DNA from: Nilaparvata lugens | Taxonomy: Eukaryota; Arthropoda; Insecta; Hemiptera; Delphacidae | Assembly (NCBI RefSeq): GCF_014356525.2 | Contig: NC_052514.1 | Span: 685,018 to 749,017 of the forward strand | Reading direction: 5' to 3' | DNA length: 64,000 nt | Shown here: positions 9,922-21,036 of the stretch, piece by piece | How the letters are laid out: every line of letters begins with the position of its first letter | How positions within the stretch are numbered: position 1 is the stretch's first letter | Notes under the pieces: generated by a model | The model's database searches: none | Seen by the model: only the letters and a program-made list of their open reading frames with translations | Told to the model about the DNA's origin: nothing | Translations under genes and position numbers: made by a program

Positions 9922-10194
9922 TGTCAAATGAACAAATGTATACATATGAAAAATAGATAAATATTTATAAATACAAATATATTACAAACTATTCAACTAT
10001 TCAGCAACTATTCAGTGATACATTTTACAACTCTTTCATATTATAAAACTTATATTATATCTGATAAAAAAAATGGCAAATTCACCTAAGGTCTATTATC
10101 TAGGAGCAACCCAAAAATTTCATTTCTGTTAATGCTATGAGGAGTCATAAGGCAAACCAGCCTAAAGCACTGCCAATTAGGGTGAGTCACTCAC

Positions 10195-10269
10195 CCTGTT
10201 CCACCCACAGTCACAGTCAGGGTAGGCGAGAGTTAGGTGAATAAGGTCGATGTCAACCTCCTCGACCTC
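10195..10269 (-). CDS. Paralogous 75-nt exon, copy 3
   Basis: Acceptor ttctag, 25 codons beginning EVEEVDID, donor GTGAGT, both ends phase 0. The first 22 bases match the exons at 10695 and 11226, after which the sequence diverges to an ending containing PDCDCGWNR. No stop codon. The upstream intron edge (ccggatttc-tag) is also conserved, showing that these are duplicates of one exon rather than chance. Confidence 0.45.
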
Positions 10270-10641
10270 CTAGAAATCCGGTAACATTTTCAATACTTTG
10301 TTTACAAACATTTCAATTGTTTGAAACATTTTGCTTTTTGAGAAGAAATCAAATTTTTTAAAGATTCGGGCAGGTCGGCTAGGTTATGTGACCAGTGAAG
10401 GCCTTTGAGAACAGAGAGATCAGAATCGCGCTCAGAGCTGAAGGTGTGAAACGGGATCTTTTCTTGCACTAAAACTGATTCTACTGAGAAGGTATCGCTG
10501 GAGGAGCCCGTTTAAAAAGCAGGTTAGTCTCCTCGGGCAGGCCTGAGTTACCTGAACTGAATCACAAATGACTTTCCACTCCTTGAACTAAAAGCATTAT
10601 TTTTTATTGCTTGTTGAGCTAAAACATAAAGTTGATCTCAC

Positions 10642-10695
10642 TTGCTCATCATCATCGAGCCTGTATGTGAAGCCGATGTCCACCTCCTCGACCTC
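10642..10695 (-). CDS. Paralogous short exon, copy 2 (54 nt)
   Basis: Acceptor ttccag, 18 codons EVEEVDIGFTYRLDDDEQ, donor GTGAGA, phase 0 at both ends. Compared with the exon at 11226 it looks as if the segment between two GATGA motifs has been deleted. The flanks (ctaaaagcattattttttatt) are duplicated at 10980, defining a ~390-bp tandem duplication. Confidence 0.45.
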
Positions 10696-11151
10696 CTGGA
10701 AATCCGTTAAATTTTTTAATATTTTGTAGCCTCTTGTGTTCCTGCGTAAAAAAATTGAAATTGGTTTCACTTAACTGACAACACGATACTTTTACAAAGT
10801 CGAGAGTCTTGTACCATGCATGCAACTGTCCCGCTCGTGCATCACAAATAAATTTTATTTCTATGAAACTTCTCAAAACAGACAATATGCTTTTGAAAGA
10901 CTCTCTCCAAGTTAGCACATTCTCCAATGAAAGACTCATAAATTCTAGTTCACTTTATTACAAATTACGTTCCACGCCTCCAACTAAAAGCATTATTTTT
11001 TATTACTTGTTGAGCTAAAACATTAAGTTGATCTCACTTGCTCGTCATTGTCGTCATCGTCGTCATCGTTCTGCTCCTCACTGTTATTACTTTGAGCAGT
11101 CATAGAACTCCATAGCTCAAGACACTGCCGAGTTAGGGTGCAATGACTCAC

Positions 11152-11226
11152 CCTCACATGCGTCATCAGTAGAGTAGGGTCATCATCGAGCCTGTATGTG
11201 AAGCCGATGTCCACCTCCTCGACCTC
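11152..11226 (-). CDS. Paralogous 75-nt exon, copy 1
   Basis: Acceptor ccggatttccag, 25 codons from EVEEVDIGFTYRLDDDPTLL to HVR, donor GTGAGT, phase 0 at both ends. The frame also stays open beyond the donor through an Asp run (NDDDDDDNDEQ) to a second donor GTGAGA near 11039, so a longer alternative exon (about 190 nt) is possible; copy 2 uses the equivalent of that second donor. No family is recognised. Symmetric phase means the three copies could be skipped or exchanged without breaking a frame. Confidence 0.5.
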
Positions 11227-11249
11227 CTGGAAATCCGGTAACATTTTTA

Positions 11250-12158
11250 ATATTTTTCGCCCCACTTGGATGTAATGAGCTGGTTTTCGTGCATCATATG
11301 GAGGCCGAAAATGATTGTTTTCTGACCAGGCCGGTAAAATTTTTACGGATCTAGGGCTTTAAAATAACCTTGAAGTCAGCTGATTCTGATTTGATGTGAC
11401 CGTGTTTACAAAATAGTTTATGAAACGGAATCAGTTTATGCTTCTAGAATTGAATAAAGTATTTTGCAATAAGATACTATCATTTTACTTGGATGAATGA
11501 AATACAAATAAGATTTGTACACTATTTAAATTCAATTTTCATAGTATAATAGAAACTAACCTCAAACCTCATAGTACTGAATTTATCACGAAACCTGGTG
11601 GATAATTTTAGAACTCCTTGGCAATATCCATGGTGCTGAACGTTTTCACAAATAGTTTATGAAACAGAATCAGTTTATGCTTCTGGAATTGAATAAAGTA
11701 TTCTGCAATAATAAATAATATACTATCATTTTATTTGGATGAATGAAATGCAGATAAGATATATATAATAAACAATTCATATTCGATTTTCAGAGTAGGA
11801 TAGAACTTCTAACCTAAACTTCCGAAGTCGACAACAAGCATTGTTGACATTGACATTCAGATTGGCCAAATTTTAAGAGTGCTAAAACAGCTGATCAAAA
11901 AACTTTTCATTATTTGTGTTTATTATTCAATAATACTTGAAACATTTATAATAATATCATCTTATTGTCATTTGAAAGAATAAAAAAGTATAAACTCAAC
12001 GTCCCACATAATGAACATAATCTTTTAGGTTATTTAGACAAATCCGAATAAAAAATAAAAATACTTGGACAATTTCCTGATAAATTCAGATTACCTCAGA
12101 TTTGCTAGAGCTATGACCTTTCACTTTTGCTTTCGGAAGTGCTTAAGAAACAATTATT

Positions 12159-12163
<5 letters not shown>
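11250..12163. other. Gene-less AT-rich stretch with internal repeat
   Basis: No convincing exon. Around 11400-11470 and 11640-11710 the phrase tttatgaaacggaatcagtttatgcttct and following tattctgcaataa are repeated, showing a local ~240-bp duplication. Confidence 0.4.

Positions 12164-12198
<35 letters not shown>
12160..12198. repeat. (TA)n microsatellite
   Basis: Uninterrupted ta repeats of about 17 units. Confidence 0.95.
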
Positions 12199-12201
<3 letters not shown>

Positions 12202-12247
12202 TACTTTTCTGTGTGGCGAGAAATAGCAGTTGTACCATGGGCAAAAA

Positions 12248-12330
12248 TGTTTTTCCGGCTCTCAATCTTTTCTAGTCCTCGGCCCACGGCCTCGGACTTG
12301 AAAACCGATTTCGAGCCGGAAAAGTCTCAT
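12248..12330. repeat. GC-rich hairpin with nested inverted motifs
   Basis: ttttccggctc at the left is inverted as gagccggaaaa at the right, and between them tcctcggcc/ggcctcgga pair around a 3-bp spacer. The result is a two-part stem in otherwise AT-rich DNA. Possibly a small MITE. Confidence 0.5.
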
Positions 12331-12430
12331 TTTCGGCCCTAGGTGCGAAATGTACTATTGTAGGCACTTGTGTTCCTGTGAAAATAAAATTGAAATTGGT
12401 TCCACTTAACTGACAACTTGATACTTTTAC

Positions 12431-12498
12431 ATAGATAATATTTCCATCATCTCGCGAGGTCAGGTCAATTATGACCACGAGATTGTAGAGCTCAACTT
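12431..12498 (-). CDS. Possible short exon, low confidence
   Basis: Acceptor atcaatttcag, 68 nt open as VELYNLVVIIDLTSRDDGNI, donor GTAAAAG. A degenerate duplicate of its 5' edge lies near 12700. The following intron start is duplicated near 10795 (gtaaaagtatc). It is phase 1 at the start, so it does not join directly to the phase-0 exons. Confidence 0.25.
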
Positions 12499-12529
12499 CT
12501 GAAATTGATGATGAAAAATAGATTTGCAT

Positions 12530-13560
12530 TACACATAAGATTTACATTTATTATACCCCACATCACCCATAATATTCATAAGAATTCATTAATACTGGGT
12601 GGTAATTTGCTAATTTGGGAGTGAATAAAATTATTATGAACTTGTAAAAACTCTTCTTTATATTTCACTCACATTGAACAGTTTGAGATTGTAGTGCTCA
12701 ACTAGTTCTTGTCTGAAATGGATAATGAAAAATAGATTAGCAATGATACATTTATAATACCTCACATCACACAAGTGAGGTTCAACTATCAACCTTTTCA
12801 CTGACACCTCAAGTCAGTTTGATCGGCCGTTGGCCATCCATTCCACAATAGTGTGCGTGAACCCTGCTTAGCATTCAAATTTCAAATTTATTCAGAATCA
12901 CATGAGAAGAGATCAAGTTTCTGATTCAAAAAAGTAAAGATATTCATTGAATCTTGAAGATTTGAATCAGGAAATTCATTGTATCTTGATCATTGAATCT
13001 TGAAGATTCAAATCAGGAAATTGGAATACTGCTGATGGCCTGACCAATGGCGTATCGACTGTCTATGATCTTTATATGTTGTAGGCCATTGCACCATGGG
13101 CTCTCTCGTCTGTCCTACAAAAATAGAATATCAAAATGCTTCTATTCTCCTTTACATTGTAAGTACAAAATAATTGAGCACACATGATCACACAATCACC
13201 AGCCGGAAAGTCGGATAAACATGCAATAATTGTAGAAAACACCATGAATATGATCAAGTTGAATTATTTCCAATCGTTAACTTTTTTATAATAATCAATT
13301 TGATATTATAAATTAGATTTTTGAACACTTAATACGCTAAATTCAAGTTTATATATATTACATCCCCGATTAAGGTGATTTACGACTCACACTGGTGCAC
13401 AAGGAATCTTCCTTTTGCCTCACCTACTGTACTCATGCATGTGAGCATAAATTAAATCTTCATTTTTTATATCATGAATAAGGATATCATTTCGCCATTA
13501 TATCTAATTAAAGCAACGATCTATTTGAAGAAGCACCGTCCTGCTGTCTTGAGTAACCAA
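12530..13560. other. Gene-less AT-rich stretch
   Basis: Short internal repeats (gaatcttgaagatt around 12950-13010) and no recognisable coding or element sequence. Confidence 0.4.
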
Positions 13561-13580
13561 CGCCTTTCATGGTTTCCCAC

Positions 13581-13849
13581 CAACAAATTCCTTTAGCTCT
13601 CCTATTTCAGCTTCTCCAAACCAAGGAACTTATTCAGGGTGTTGATTTTCATTATTTTACCGAACTCTTCCCTCTCTTTTTGTTCGATTGATGGATTTGT
13701 GAAGCCTATTTTATTAGTGTTTGAACTCAATTTCAAAATAGCCTCTATTGCTCCCCTCATCTCCCTCCTTTCCAGGCGGAGGATCTCCCATTTCCAGTCC
13801 ACACTGGCCAACATGGAGTTTATCGATTGTTGCATATTCTCTAATCTAT
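13581..13849 (-). pseudogene. DUF4806-type exon of CACTA-like element, fragment copy 1
   Basis: The minus strand after a tgcag acceptor at 13851 encodes a coiled-coil segment (MQQSINSMLASVDWKWEILR, LERREMRGAIEAILKL) followed by the charged IEQKEREEFGKI stretch and a shortened LNKFLGLEKLK. Homologous to exons at 14857-15129, 18379-18651 and 40618-41097. The donor has changed from GTGAGT to GTGGGA and three bases near 13617 are missing. Element homology extends upstream to 13940 and stops abruptly at rRNA sequence. Confidence 0.6.
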
Positions 13850-13940
13850 CTGCAAATGAAAGTTGAGAAATTACTTATTTTATAATATTGATGAACAAAA
13901 TAAACAGATTATAGCCGGTGTATATGGAAACTAAATTTAT

Positions 13941-14350
13941 TTAACCGGGCGTTTGGTTCATCCCACAGCGCCAATTCTGCTTAACAAAATTGGCCCACTT
14001 GGCACTCAGATCCATTAGAAGTTGTGCAGAACACAATTCTAGCTCTTCGGCCTGCTCGTAAGATCTCACACATTCAAAGTTTGAGAATAGGTTGAGGTCG
14101 TTACGGCCCCAAGGCCTCTAATCATTCCCTCTACCGCATGATACTCAGAGTCTTGAGTGCCAGCTATCCTGAGGGAAAAAACTTCAGAGGGAACCAGCTA
14201 CTAGATGGTTCAATTAGTCTTTCAATTAGTCTATGCAGCTCAGACGATCGATTTGCATGTCAGAATCCCTGCGGACCTCCATCAGGGTTTCCCCTGACTT
14301 CATCCTGGCCAGGCATAGTTACCATCTTTCGGATGGAATACCCCAGACAT
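13941..14350 (-). rRNA. 28S rRNA gene fragment (degenerate)
   Basis: The minus strand carries the conserved large-subunit core in order: cgaaagatggtaactatgcc, ggaggtccgcagggattctg, gactaattgaaccatctagtagctggttccctc in pieces, aggatagctggcactc, gaatgattagaggccttggg, cctcaacctattctcaaact, gtgccaagtgggcc, aagcagaattggcgctg, ggatgaaccaaacgcccggt. This is about 400 nt of the 28S domain II region, with substitutions and small indels (e.g. loss in cggtaaagcga). It is a pseudogene piece, not a functional rDNA unit: neither neighbouring 28S sequence nor spacers are present. The right boundary is uncertain because the 5' part falls in a variable region. Confidence 0.85.
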
Positions 14351-14856
14351 GACCCTTATGGACCGGACTCAAAGAGTGTCCTAAATAAAGGATGAGCAAG
14401 CAGTATGGGAAACTCAACTGAATAAAAGAACAAGAAAAAGTAAAATTGATGATAATATATACAAGCATTCACACTGAGTGTCAGGAATTGGAGCTTTGGA
14501 AAACCCTGGCAAGGAAAATGATTAACAAATTGAAAAATGAAAAAAAATGAATATTTTTATATTCTACTTTCATTGTTCATTATTCGAACCTCAAATTTGT
14601 GTAAGATTATTGATGAAGCTCGAAATAATATGCCTTAAAATAAAGAGATTTTCAAAGATAACCTCGTTTTTGGACGTGAAGTTTTCTGTTATCTTTATAT
14701 ATTTTACTAGAATGAACAGAACTTGCCAAGCACATGATGTGTCTCTGCGCACTTCATAATGTTTTCCAAGCTTCATTCAATCTGTATTAAGATTTTCGAA
14801 GAAAACAGAAAACCGGACGTCCAAAAAGTGTAGTATGTGAAACGGGGTTGACTCAC

Positions 14857-15129
14857 CAACAAATTCCTTTGGCTCTCCTATTTCAGCTTCTCCTCCAAAC
14901 CAAGGAACTCATTCAGGGTGTTGATTTTCAATATTTTACCGAACTCTTCCCTCTCTTTTTGTTAGATTGATGGATTTGAGAAGCCTATTTTATTAGTGTT
15001 TGAACTCAATTTCAAAATAGGCTCTATTGCTCCCCTCATCTCCCTCCTTTCCAGTCGGAGGATCTCCCATTTCCGGTCCACACTGGCCAACATGGAGTTT
15101 TATTGATTGTTGCATATTCTCTAATTTAT
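14857..15129 (-). pseudogene. DUF4806-type exon, copy 2 (stop and frameshift)
   Basis: Same exon as at 18379-18651 with intact acceptor (tgcag) and GTGAGT donor, but the Glu codon of NPSIEQ is TAA here and an extra T near 15104 shifts the frame. Not expressible as a whole protein. Confidence 0.6.
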
Positions 15130-16084
15130 CTGCAAATGAAAGTTGGGAAATTACTTATTTTATAATATTGATGAACAAAATAAACAGATTATAGCAGGTG
15201 TATATGGAAACTAAAATTTATTTATTAATGTTTTTTACAAAGAAGCACTGATTGGGAGAGAAAAACTAAGGATACTCCTTGTACTATTTATCTCCCAAAT
15301 TTAGATACCCACTTTGTAGTATACAAACACACTAGGTGAATTCAAGATGGAATAATTAAAGTGCAATTAATTATATTTAATAGTCTCACATGAAGTTCTG
15401 TCTCCACATATGTTCAGGTTCACTGGCATTAAAATTTTTAAATGAGAGATTTAAAACTAATATTGATTGATTGGTAGCTTCCCTCAAAAATCTGATAGTT
15501 TGGGTTGATTTTTAAACTTCTCTGAATTACTAGAACCTATTACATGAATCAAATTTCAACAAATTCCATAATTTCTGTGTCTTCAACTGCACTCAAGGAT
15601 ACCTCACATGGAAAATCGAAGAATTGATTTGTTTCTCAGCTGACAAATGAACCAATAAGGACTAGATTTTTTTGTAATTGAGTCAAGTTCATGGGTTGCA
15701 TTTCCGTTCATGGACCCTCCATCGCTACTGCTTGGCATGGATCACTCCTAAGGATGACTACTAAGAAAATTTAAAAAAAAGTATTTTATATTTAAAAATA
15801 ATATAATATAATAATAACAATAATATAATATAATATTTTATAAAAATATTTTATATTTGAACTATTTTAAAGTTTTTTTTTTTAATAAAACTTCTTCTCT
15901 TATTAGAAGAAGATGAAGATGAAGAAGAAGGAGAAGAAGAGGAAGAAACAGAAAAAGCTAAGTAAACAGATCTCTCGTGAATGCTAACAGTGAGTGTGCC
16001 TCTGCTCCTGCCAATTAGTGATACAGTTTCACAACTTCACATTGTACGGGTGCTACAAGATTTTTATATTATTTTTACTGATAA

Positions 16085-16400
16085 CAAAATTTGATATTTA
16101 ATTACCTGGAAAATCATTGGTGCAAAATTTCTGATAGAAGAAATTTTCTTGCACAGGGATTTCCATTACTTTGCTTGATATCGGTTTTGTTTTAAAAACT
16201 TCTATTCCTGCCAGCTCCGGGGCATCGCTTTAAATATCCCCACGGTACTCGATGTAAATGGTTCCATGAAGAAGTCATACAACTTGTCGATATCTCTGTC
16301 CAATAAAAACTTTCTTATTTCTACTGTCAGTCCAAACAAAAAGACCTATCAATGAATCGGACACAGTTGTCTCTTTCCCCGCTTACATTCACACTGAAAT
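16085..16400 (-). pseudogene. CACTA-like protein C-terminal block, copy 2
   Basis: Equivalent of the intact segment at 42057-42320; small indels near 16217 and 16275 break the frame. Confidence 0.5.
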
Positions 16401-16461
16401 ATGGATTGAAATATTCAATGGCATATTGAAATGATTGGTAATGCTAGTATGTAATACAGCT

Positions 16462-16757
16462 GACTTTATTTGTGGATACAATATTACAAATCATATAAAA
16501 TAATATGATTGGGTAGGAACAACAGGCTTGACCCAAAACTATTCCATTCCCAAATTTTGATAATGTTACATGTCCATAAGAATAGGTTATGTTTCTACTG
16601 TAAATAGTTCAAGCTCAATTTTCGTCCAAAAATAAATACGAGATGCAAATTTTAAATTTAGAAGAATTAAAACACCAAACGTTAGTAAAATATTACACTT
16701 ATTACACTGCACATTGAATTGATTAAGTTATTTTATAAAATTTTGAAGCCATAAAAT
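16462..16757 (-). repeat. LINE/SINE-tail repeat inside CACTA copy 2
   Basis: Nearly identical to 4390-4690 but lying at the position where copies 3 and 4 of the CACTA-like element carry a diverged relative (19925, 42425). Confidence 0.65.
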
Positions 16758-17414
16758 GACTTCATTTGAAGACTTGGTTTCATCCGGTGAACTGTACCGT
16801 ACAAAAATGTGATCAATGCATGAGCTGGAATTCTCTTCAATTCCAGTGGATTTATTTACACAAAGATACATTTCTTGTATTGGGGGCTGTTCAGTCCTTC
16901 AATCAATGGGCCATTGTTGTGAATTTCTTCAAAGTATGGGAACTTCCTAACAATTTCAACATCATCAACAGTTACTTCTAAAGCTCTTCTTTTCTTCTGA
17001 TGAGTTGCTGTAGAGGAAGGCCACTCTTCCTTACATGTTTTTTCACATTTTTCAAAAAATTCTCAAACTTGAAGGCACTGAATAAGTCAAAGGCGCCTAG
17101 TCTTTCAACATCATCAATAACATGAATTATTATTGAATGAACAGTGTATGACAATTATTGTTCAGGGTCATAAATTTCAGGAAAATACTTCAAATAGTAA
17201 TCTATCATGTCTTCAGCCACACCTACATGATTACTCAGTTTTTGTTTGATAAGTATTCTGAAAGCACAATTAAGAGCCAAGAATTGAGTTTAGTATTTTT
17301 TTGGCAATGACTTGTTGAGTACCAAGGGTCCAGTGTAAAGTAGAAGCTGCCTGAATTCGGTTGTCTTCCACCTATCAATCTCTTTCAGTCCACGAGGTGT
17401 TCTGGCAAATTCTT

Positions 17415-17600
17415 GTGGAATAAATTTTCTCTAGTTCAACAAATCATTTGATATTCCACCTGTTTGTCTACTTGACAGTCGAACAGGCAATTATCCTCTC
17501 AGAGGTTTTCTCGCAAATTCTTGTGGGATAAATTTTCTCAAGTTAAACAAATCATTTGATGTTCCACCTGTTTGTCTACTTGACAGTTGAACAGGCAGGC
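17415..17600. repeat. ~118-bp local tandem duplication
   Basis: The stretch from gcaaattcttgtggaataaa through tttgtctacttgacagt occurs twice in direct order within CACTA copy 2; copy 3 has it once (20735-20830). Confidence 0.75.
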
Positions 17601-17836
17601 AATTTTCCTCTCAGCCACAACAAAACTAATTTCCTCCTGACTCCCGAACATGCCAAATGCATATAGTCTTGGGGAAAGTCGCAAATCATGTCAATTCCCT
17701 CAACATTTTCTAAAATGGAATCAGCTGTATGATAAGCCTCATTCGTTCTTGATTGGAAACATGCATTAGTTTGTAGTTGAGAATGTGTTTCAGGAAATGT
17801 CATCCTATTTTACACATGCTCTCCTTCCAGGGTGCA
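17576..17836 (-). pseudogene. CACTA-like transposase core fragment, copy 2
   Basis: Frame with FPETHSQLQTNACFQSRTNE, NVEGIDMICDFPQDYMHLAC and GVRRKLVLLWLRGKLP. The IDMxxDFPxDYMHLxCxGVxRKLxxLW pattern is the hallmark of the animal CACTA/EnSpm-like transposase group. Upstream the frame meets TAA (shared with copy 3), so the copies are defective by common descent. Confidence 0.75.
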
Positions 17837-18378
17837 TCTGAAAAACATCCAAAGTACACATTGTGACCTTTTATATTATTCATAAGGCTCTGGCAGGAGC
17901 ATCATTGGTAATGGCCTCAAGCTTGATATGAAGATTTCTTGCATTAAAATCTATACCATTCATATAACTCATCCTTGTTTTCTTTTTAACAAATATTTCT
18001 TTCAATATCAAGTGAAATTACATGCTTCAAAAAAGTAATTTTCTCTGGTAGAATTGGTAAAGCTCTCCTAATATCTCAGATGAAAGCAATATCTTAAGTT
18101 TTGAATAAATTTAATTTGAACACTGATTTTTTTATTTGAAATCTTGTAAGCAGTATCCCAGATTTAATATTAGTTTGAATCGAATAATTATATATGTCAT
18201 TATAGTAAATTACATTCTCTAAGCGCTACAGTCCTGGGTGGACCATGGCTTTCTCTTGAAAGTCTCTGCGCACATCATAATGTTTCCCAAGCTTCATTCA
18301 ATCTGTATTAAGATTTTTAAAGAAAACAGAAAACCGGACGTCCAAAAAGTGTAGTGTGTGAAATGGGGGTTGACTCGC

Positions 18379-18651
18379 CAACAAATTCCTTTGGCTCTCC
18401 TCTTCCAGCTTCTCCTCCAAACCAAGGAACTCATCCAGTTTGTTGATTTTCAATATTTTTTCGAACTCTTCCCTCTCTTTTTGTTCGATTGATGGATTTG
18501 TGAAGCCTATTTTATTAGTGTTTGAACTCAATTTCAAAATAGCCTCTATTGTTCCCCTCATCTCCCTCCTTTCCAGGCGGAGGATCTCCCATTTCCGGTC
18601 CACACTGGCCAACATGGAGTTTATTTGATTGTTGCATATTCCCCAATTTAT
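18379..18651 (-). CDS. DUF4806-type coiled-coil exon, copy 3 (open)
   Basis: Acceptor acattttcag, about 90 codons open: a basic coiled coil (INSMLASVDRKWEILRLERR, EMRGTIEAILKLSSNT), linker NKIGFTNPSIEQKEREEFEK and the DUF4806-like KLDEFLGLEEKLEEESQRNL. The donor is GCGAGT rather than GTGAGT as in copies 2 and 4, so splicing would need a GC donor. Probable role unknown; in each copy it lies downstream of the transposase on the same strand, suggesting a second product of the element. Confidence 0.5.
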
Positions 18652-19924
18652 CTGAAAATGTAAGTTCATCAATTATTTTATAATTGATGAACAAAATAAA
18701 CAGATTATAGCAGGAGTATATGGAAACTAAATTTATTTATTAATGTTTTTTACAAAGAAACACTGATTGGGAGAGAAAAACTAAGGATACTCCTTGTACT
18801 ATTTATCTCCCAAATTTAGATACCCACTTTGTAGTATACATACACACTAGGTGAATTCAAGATGGAATAATTAAAGTGCAATAATTAATATTTAATAGTC
18901 TCACATGAAGTTTTGTCTCCACATATATTCAGGTTCACTGCCATTGAAATTTTTAAATGAGAGATTTAAAACTAATATTGACTGAATGGTAGCTCCCCTC
19001 AAAAACTGATAGTTTGGGTTGATTTTTAAACTTCTCTGAATTACTAGAACCTATTACATGAATAAAATTTCAACAAATTTAATAATTTCTGTGTCTCCAA
19101 CTGCACTCAAGGATACCTCACATGGAAAATCGAAGAATTGATTTGTTTCTCAGCTGACAAATGAACCAATAAGGACTAGATTTTTTTTGTAATTGAGTCA
19201 AGTTGAAGGGTTGCATTACCGTTCATTGACCCTCCATCGCTACTGCTTGGCATGGATCACTCCTAAGGATGACTACTAAGAAAATTAAAAAAATATATTG
19301 TTGAACTATTTTAAAGTTTTTTTTTAATAAAACTTCTTCTCTTATTAGAAGAAGAAGAAGAATATGAAGATGAAGAAGAAGGAAAAGAAAAGGAAGAAAC
19401 AGAAAAAGCTAAGTAAACAGATCTCTCGTGAATGCTAACAGTGAGTGTGCCTCTGCTCCTGCCAATTAGTGATACAGTTTCACAACTTCACATTGTACGG
19501 GTGCTACAAGATTTTTATATTATTTTTACTAATAAAAAAATTTAATATTTAGTTACCTGGAAAATCATTGGTGCAAAATTTCTGATAGAAGAAAATTTTC
19601 TTGCACAGGGATTTCCATTACTTTGCTTGATATCGGTTTTGTTTTAAAAACTTTTATTCCTGCCAGCTCCGGCATCGCTTTAAATATCCCCACGGTACTG
19701 GATGTAAATGGTTTCATGAATGAGTCATCAACTTGTTGATATCTCTGTCCAATAAAAACTTTCTTATTTTACTTTCTTACTTACTGTCAGTCAAAACAAA
19801 AAGACCTATCAATGAATCGGACACAGTTGTCTCTTTCCCTGCTTACATTCACACTGAAATATGGATTGAAATATTCAATGGCGTATTGAAATGATCGGTA
19901 ATGCTAGTATGTAATAAGGCTGAC

Positions 19925-20045
19925 TTGATTTTATTTATTTCATTTACAATCACAAATCATAATATTATAATATATAATATGATTGGGAAAAGACAACAGG
20001 CATAGCCCAAAACTGTCTTCTCCCGAATTTTTACAAATAAAAGTT
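19925..20045 (-). repeat. Diverged LINE/SINE-tail repeat in CACTA copy 3
   Basis: atttatttcatttacaatca followed by gacaacaggcatagcccaaa; same in copy 4 at 42425-42545. Confidence 0.6.
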
Positions 20046-20293
20046 TCAAAAGAATGAGGTTAAGATTCCACTTTTCACTTCAAAAAGTCCAATTTTCACT
20101 TTATCCGGTGAACTGTACCGTACAAAAATGTGATCAATTCATGATCAATTAATGAGCTGGAATTCTCTTCGATTCTAGTGGGTTTATTTATACAAAATTA
20201 CATTTCTTGTATTGGGGGCTGTTCAGTCCTTCAATCAATGGGCCATTGTTATGAATTTCTTCAAAGTATGGGAACTTCCTAACAATTCCCAAA

Positions 20294-20485
20294 TCATCGA
20301 CAGTTACTTCTAAAGCTCTTCTTTCTTCTGATGAGTTGCTGTAGAGGAACGGCACTCTCCCTTACAATAATGTTTTTCACATTTTTCAAAAAATTCTCAA
20401 ACTTGAAGGCACTGAATAAGTCAAAGGTGCCTAGTCTTTCAACATCATCAATAACATGAATTATTGAATGAACATTGTATGACAA
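20294..20485 (-). pseudogene. CACTA-like transposase block SYNVH...FSAFKFEN, copy 3
   Basis: The frame contains SYNVHSIIHVIDDVERLGTF and LFSAFKFENFLKNVKN, matching the conserved region after the catalytic core in animal CACTA-type proteins (YNxHxLxHLxxDVxxxGxLDxFSAFxFEN). An extra T run near 20370 shifts the frame relative to the next block (VTVDDLGIVRKFPYFEE), which is open in another frame. Confidence 0.7.
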
Positions 20486-20799
20486 TTATTGTTCAGGGCC
20501 ATAAATTTCAGGAAAATACTTCTAAAAGTAATCTATCAGGTCTTCAGCCACACCTACATGATTACTCAGTTTTGGTTTGATAAGTATTCTGAAAGCATAA
20601 TTAAGAGCCAAGAATTGAGTTTAGTATTTTTTTTGGCAATGACTTGTTGAGTACCAAGGGTCCAGTGTAAAGTAGAAGCTGCCTGAATTCGGTTGTCTTC
20701 CACCTATCAATCTCTTTCAGTCCACGAGATGTTCTGGCAAATTCTTGTGGAATAAATTTTCTCTAGTTCAACAAATCATTTGATATTCCACCTGTTTGT

Positions 20800-21036
20800 C
20801 TACTTGACAGTTGAACAGGCAATTTTCCTCTCAGCCACAACAAAACTAATTTCCTCCTGACTCCCGAACATGCCAAATGCATAATTATAGTCTTGGGGAA
20901 AGTCGCAAATCATGTCAATTCCCTCAACATTTTCAAAAATGGAATCACCTGTATGATGAGCATCATTCGTTCTTGATTGGAAACATGCATTAGTTTGTAG
21001 TTGAGAATGTGGTTCAGGAAATGTCATCCTATTTTA
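20800..21036 (-). pseudogene. CACTA-like transposase core fragment, copy 3
   Basis: Same block as 17576-17836. Here the DYMHL motif is disrupted by inserted bases (reads DYNYAFGMFGS), so the core is broken by a frameshift around 20885. Confidence 0.7.

Larger units (their letters stand above)
14742..18188 (-). mobile_element. CACTA/EnSpm-like element copy 2 (defective)
   Basis: One of three long copies of a ~3.4-kb unit (others 18189-21425, 40427-43336). On the minus strand the order is: transposase remnant (about 18150-17576: ITNDAPARAL, KGHNVYFGC, FPETHSQLQTNACFQSRTNE, FPQDYMHLACSGVRRKL), a segment with SYNVHS-type block, the C-terminal block, then a DUF4806-type exon. The DAPAR...GC...DYMHL-GV-RKL order is that of animal CACTA-type transposases. 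The copy carries stops and frameshifts throughout. It is tandem to copy 3. Termini (CACTA repeats) could not be identified, so class assignment rests on protein similarity only. Confidence 0.65.

Noticed and set aside
13941..14350. Functional rDNA unit
   Set aside because: Only ~400 nt of 28S, with substitutions and indels, between transposon sequences.
14138..14395. Plus-strand 85-codon frame
   Set aside because: It is antisense to the 28S rRNA fragment.
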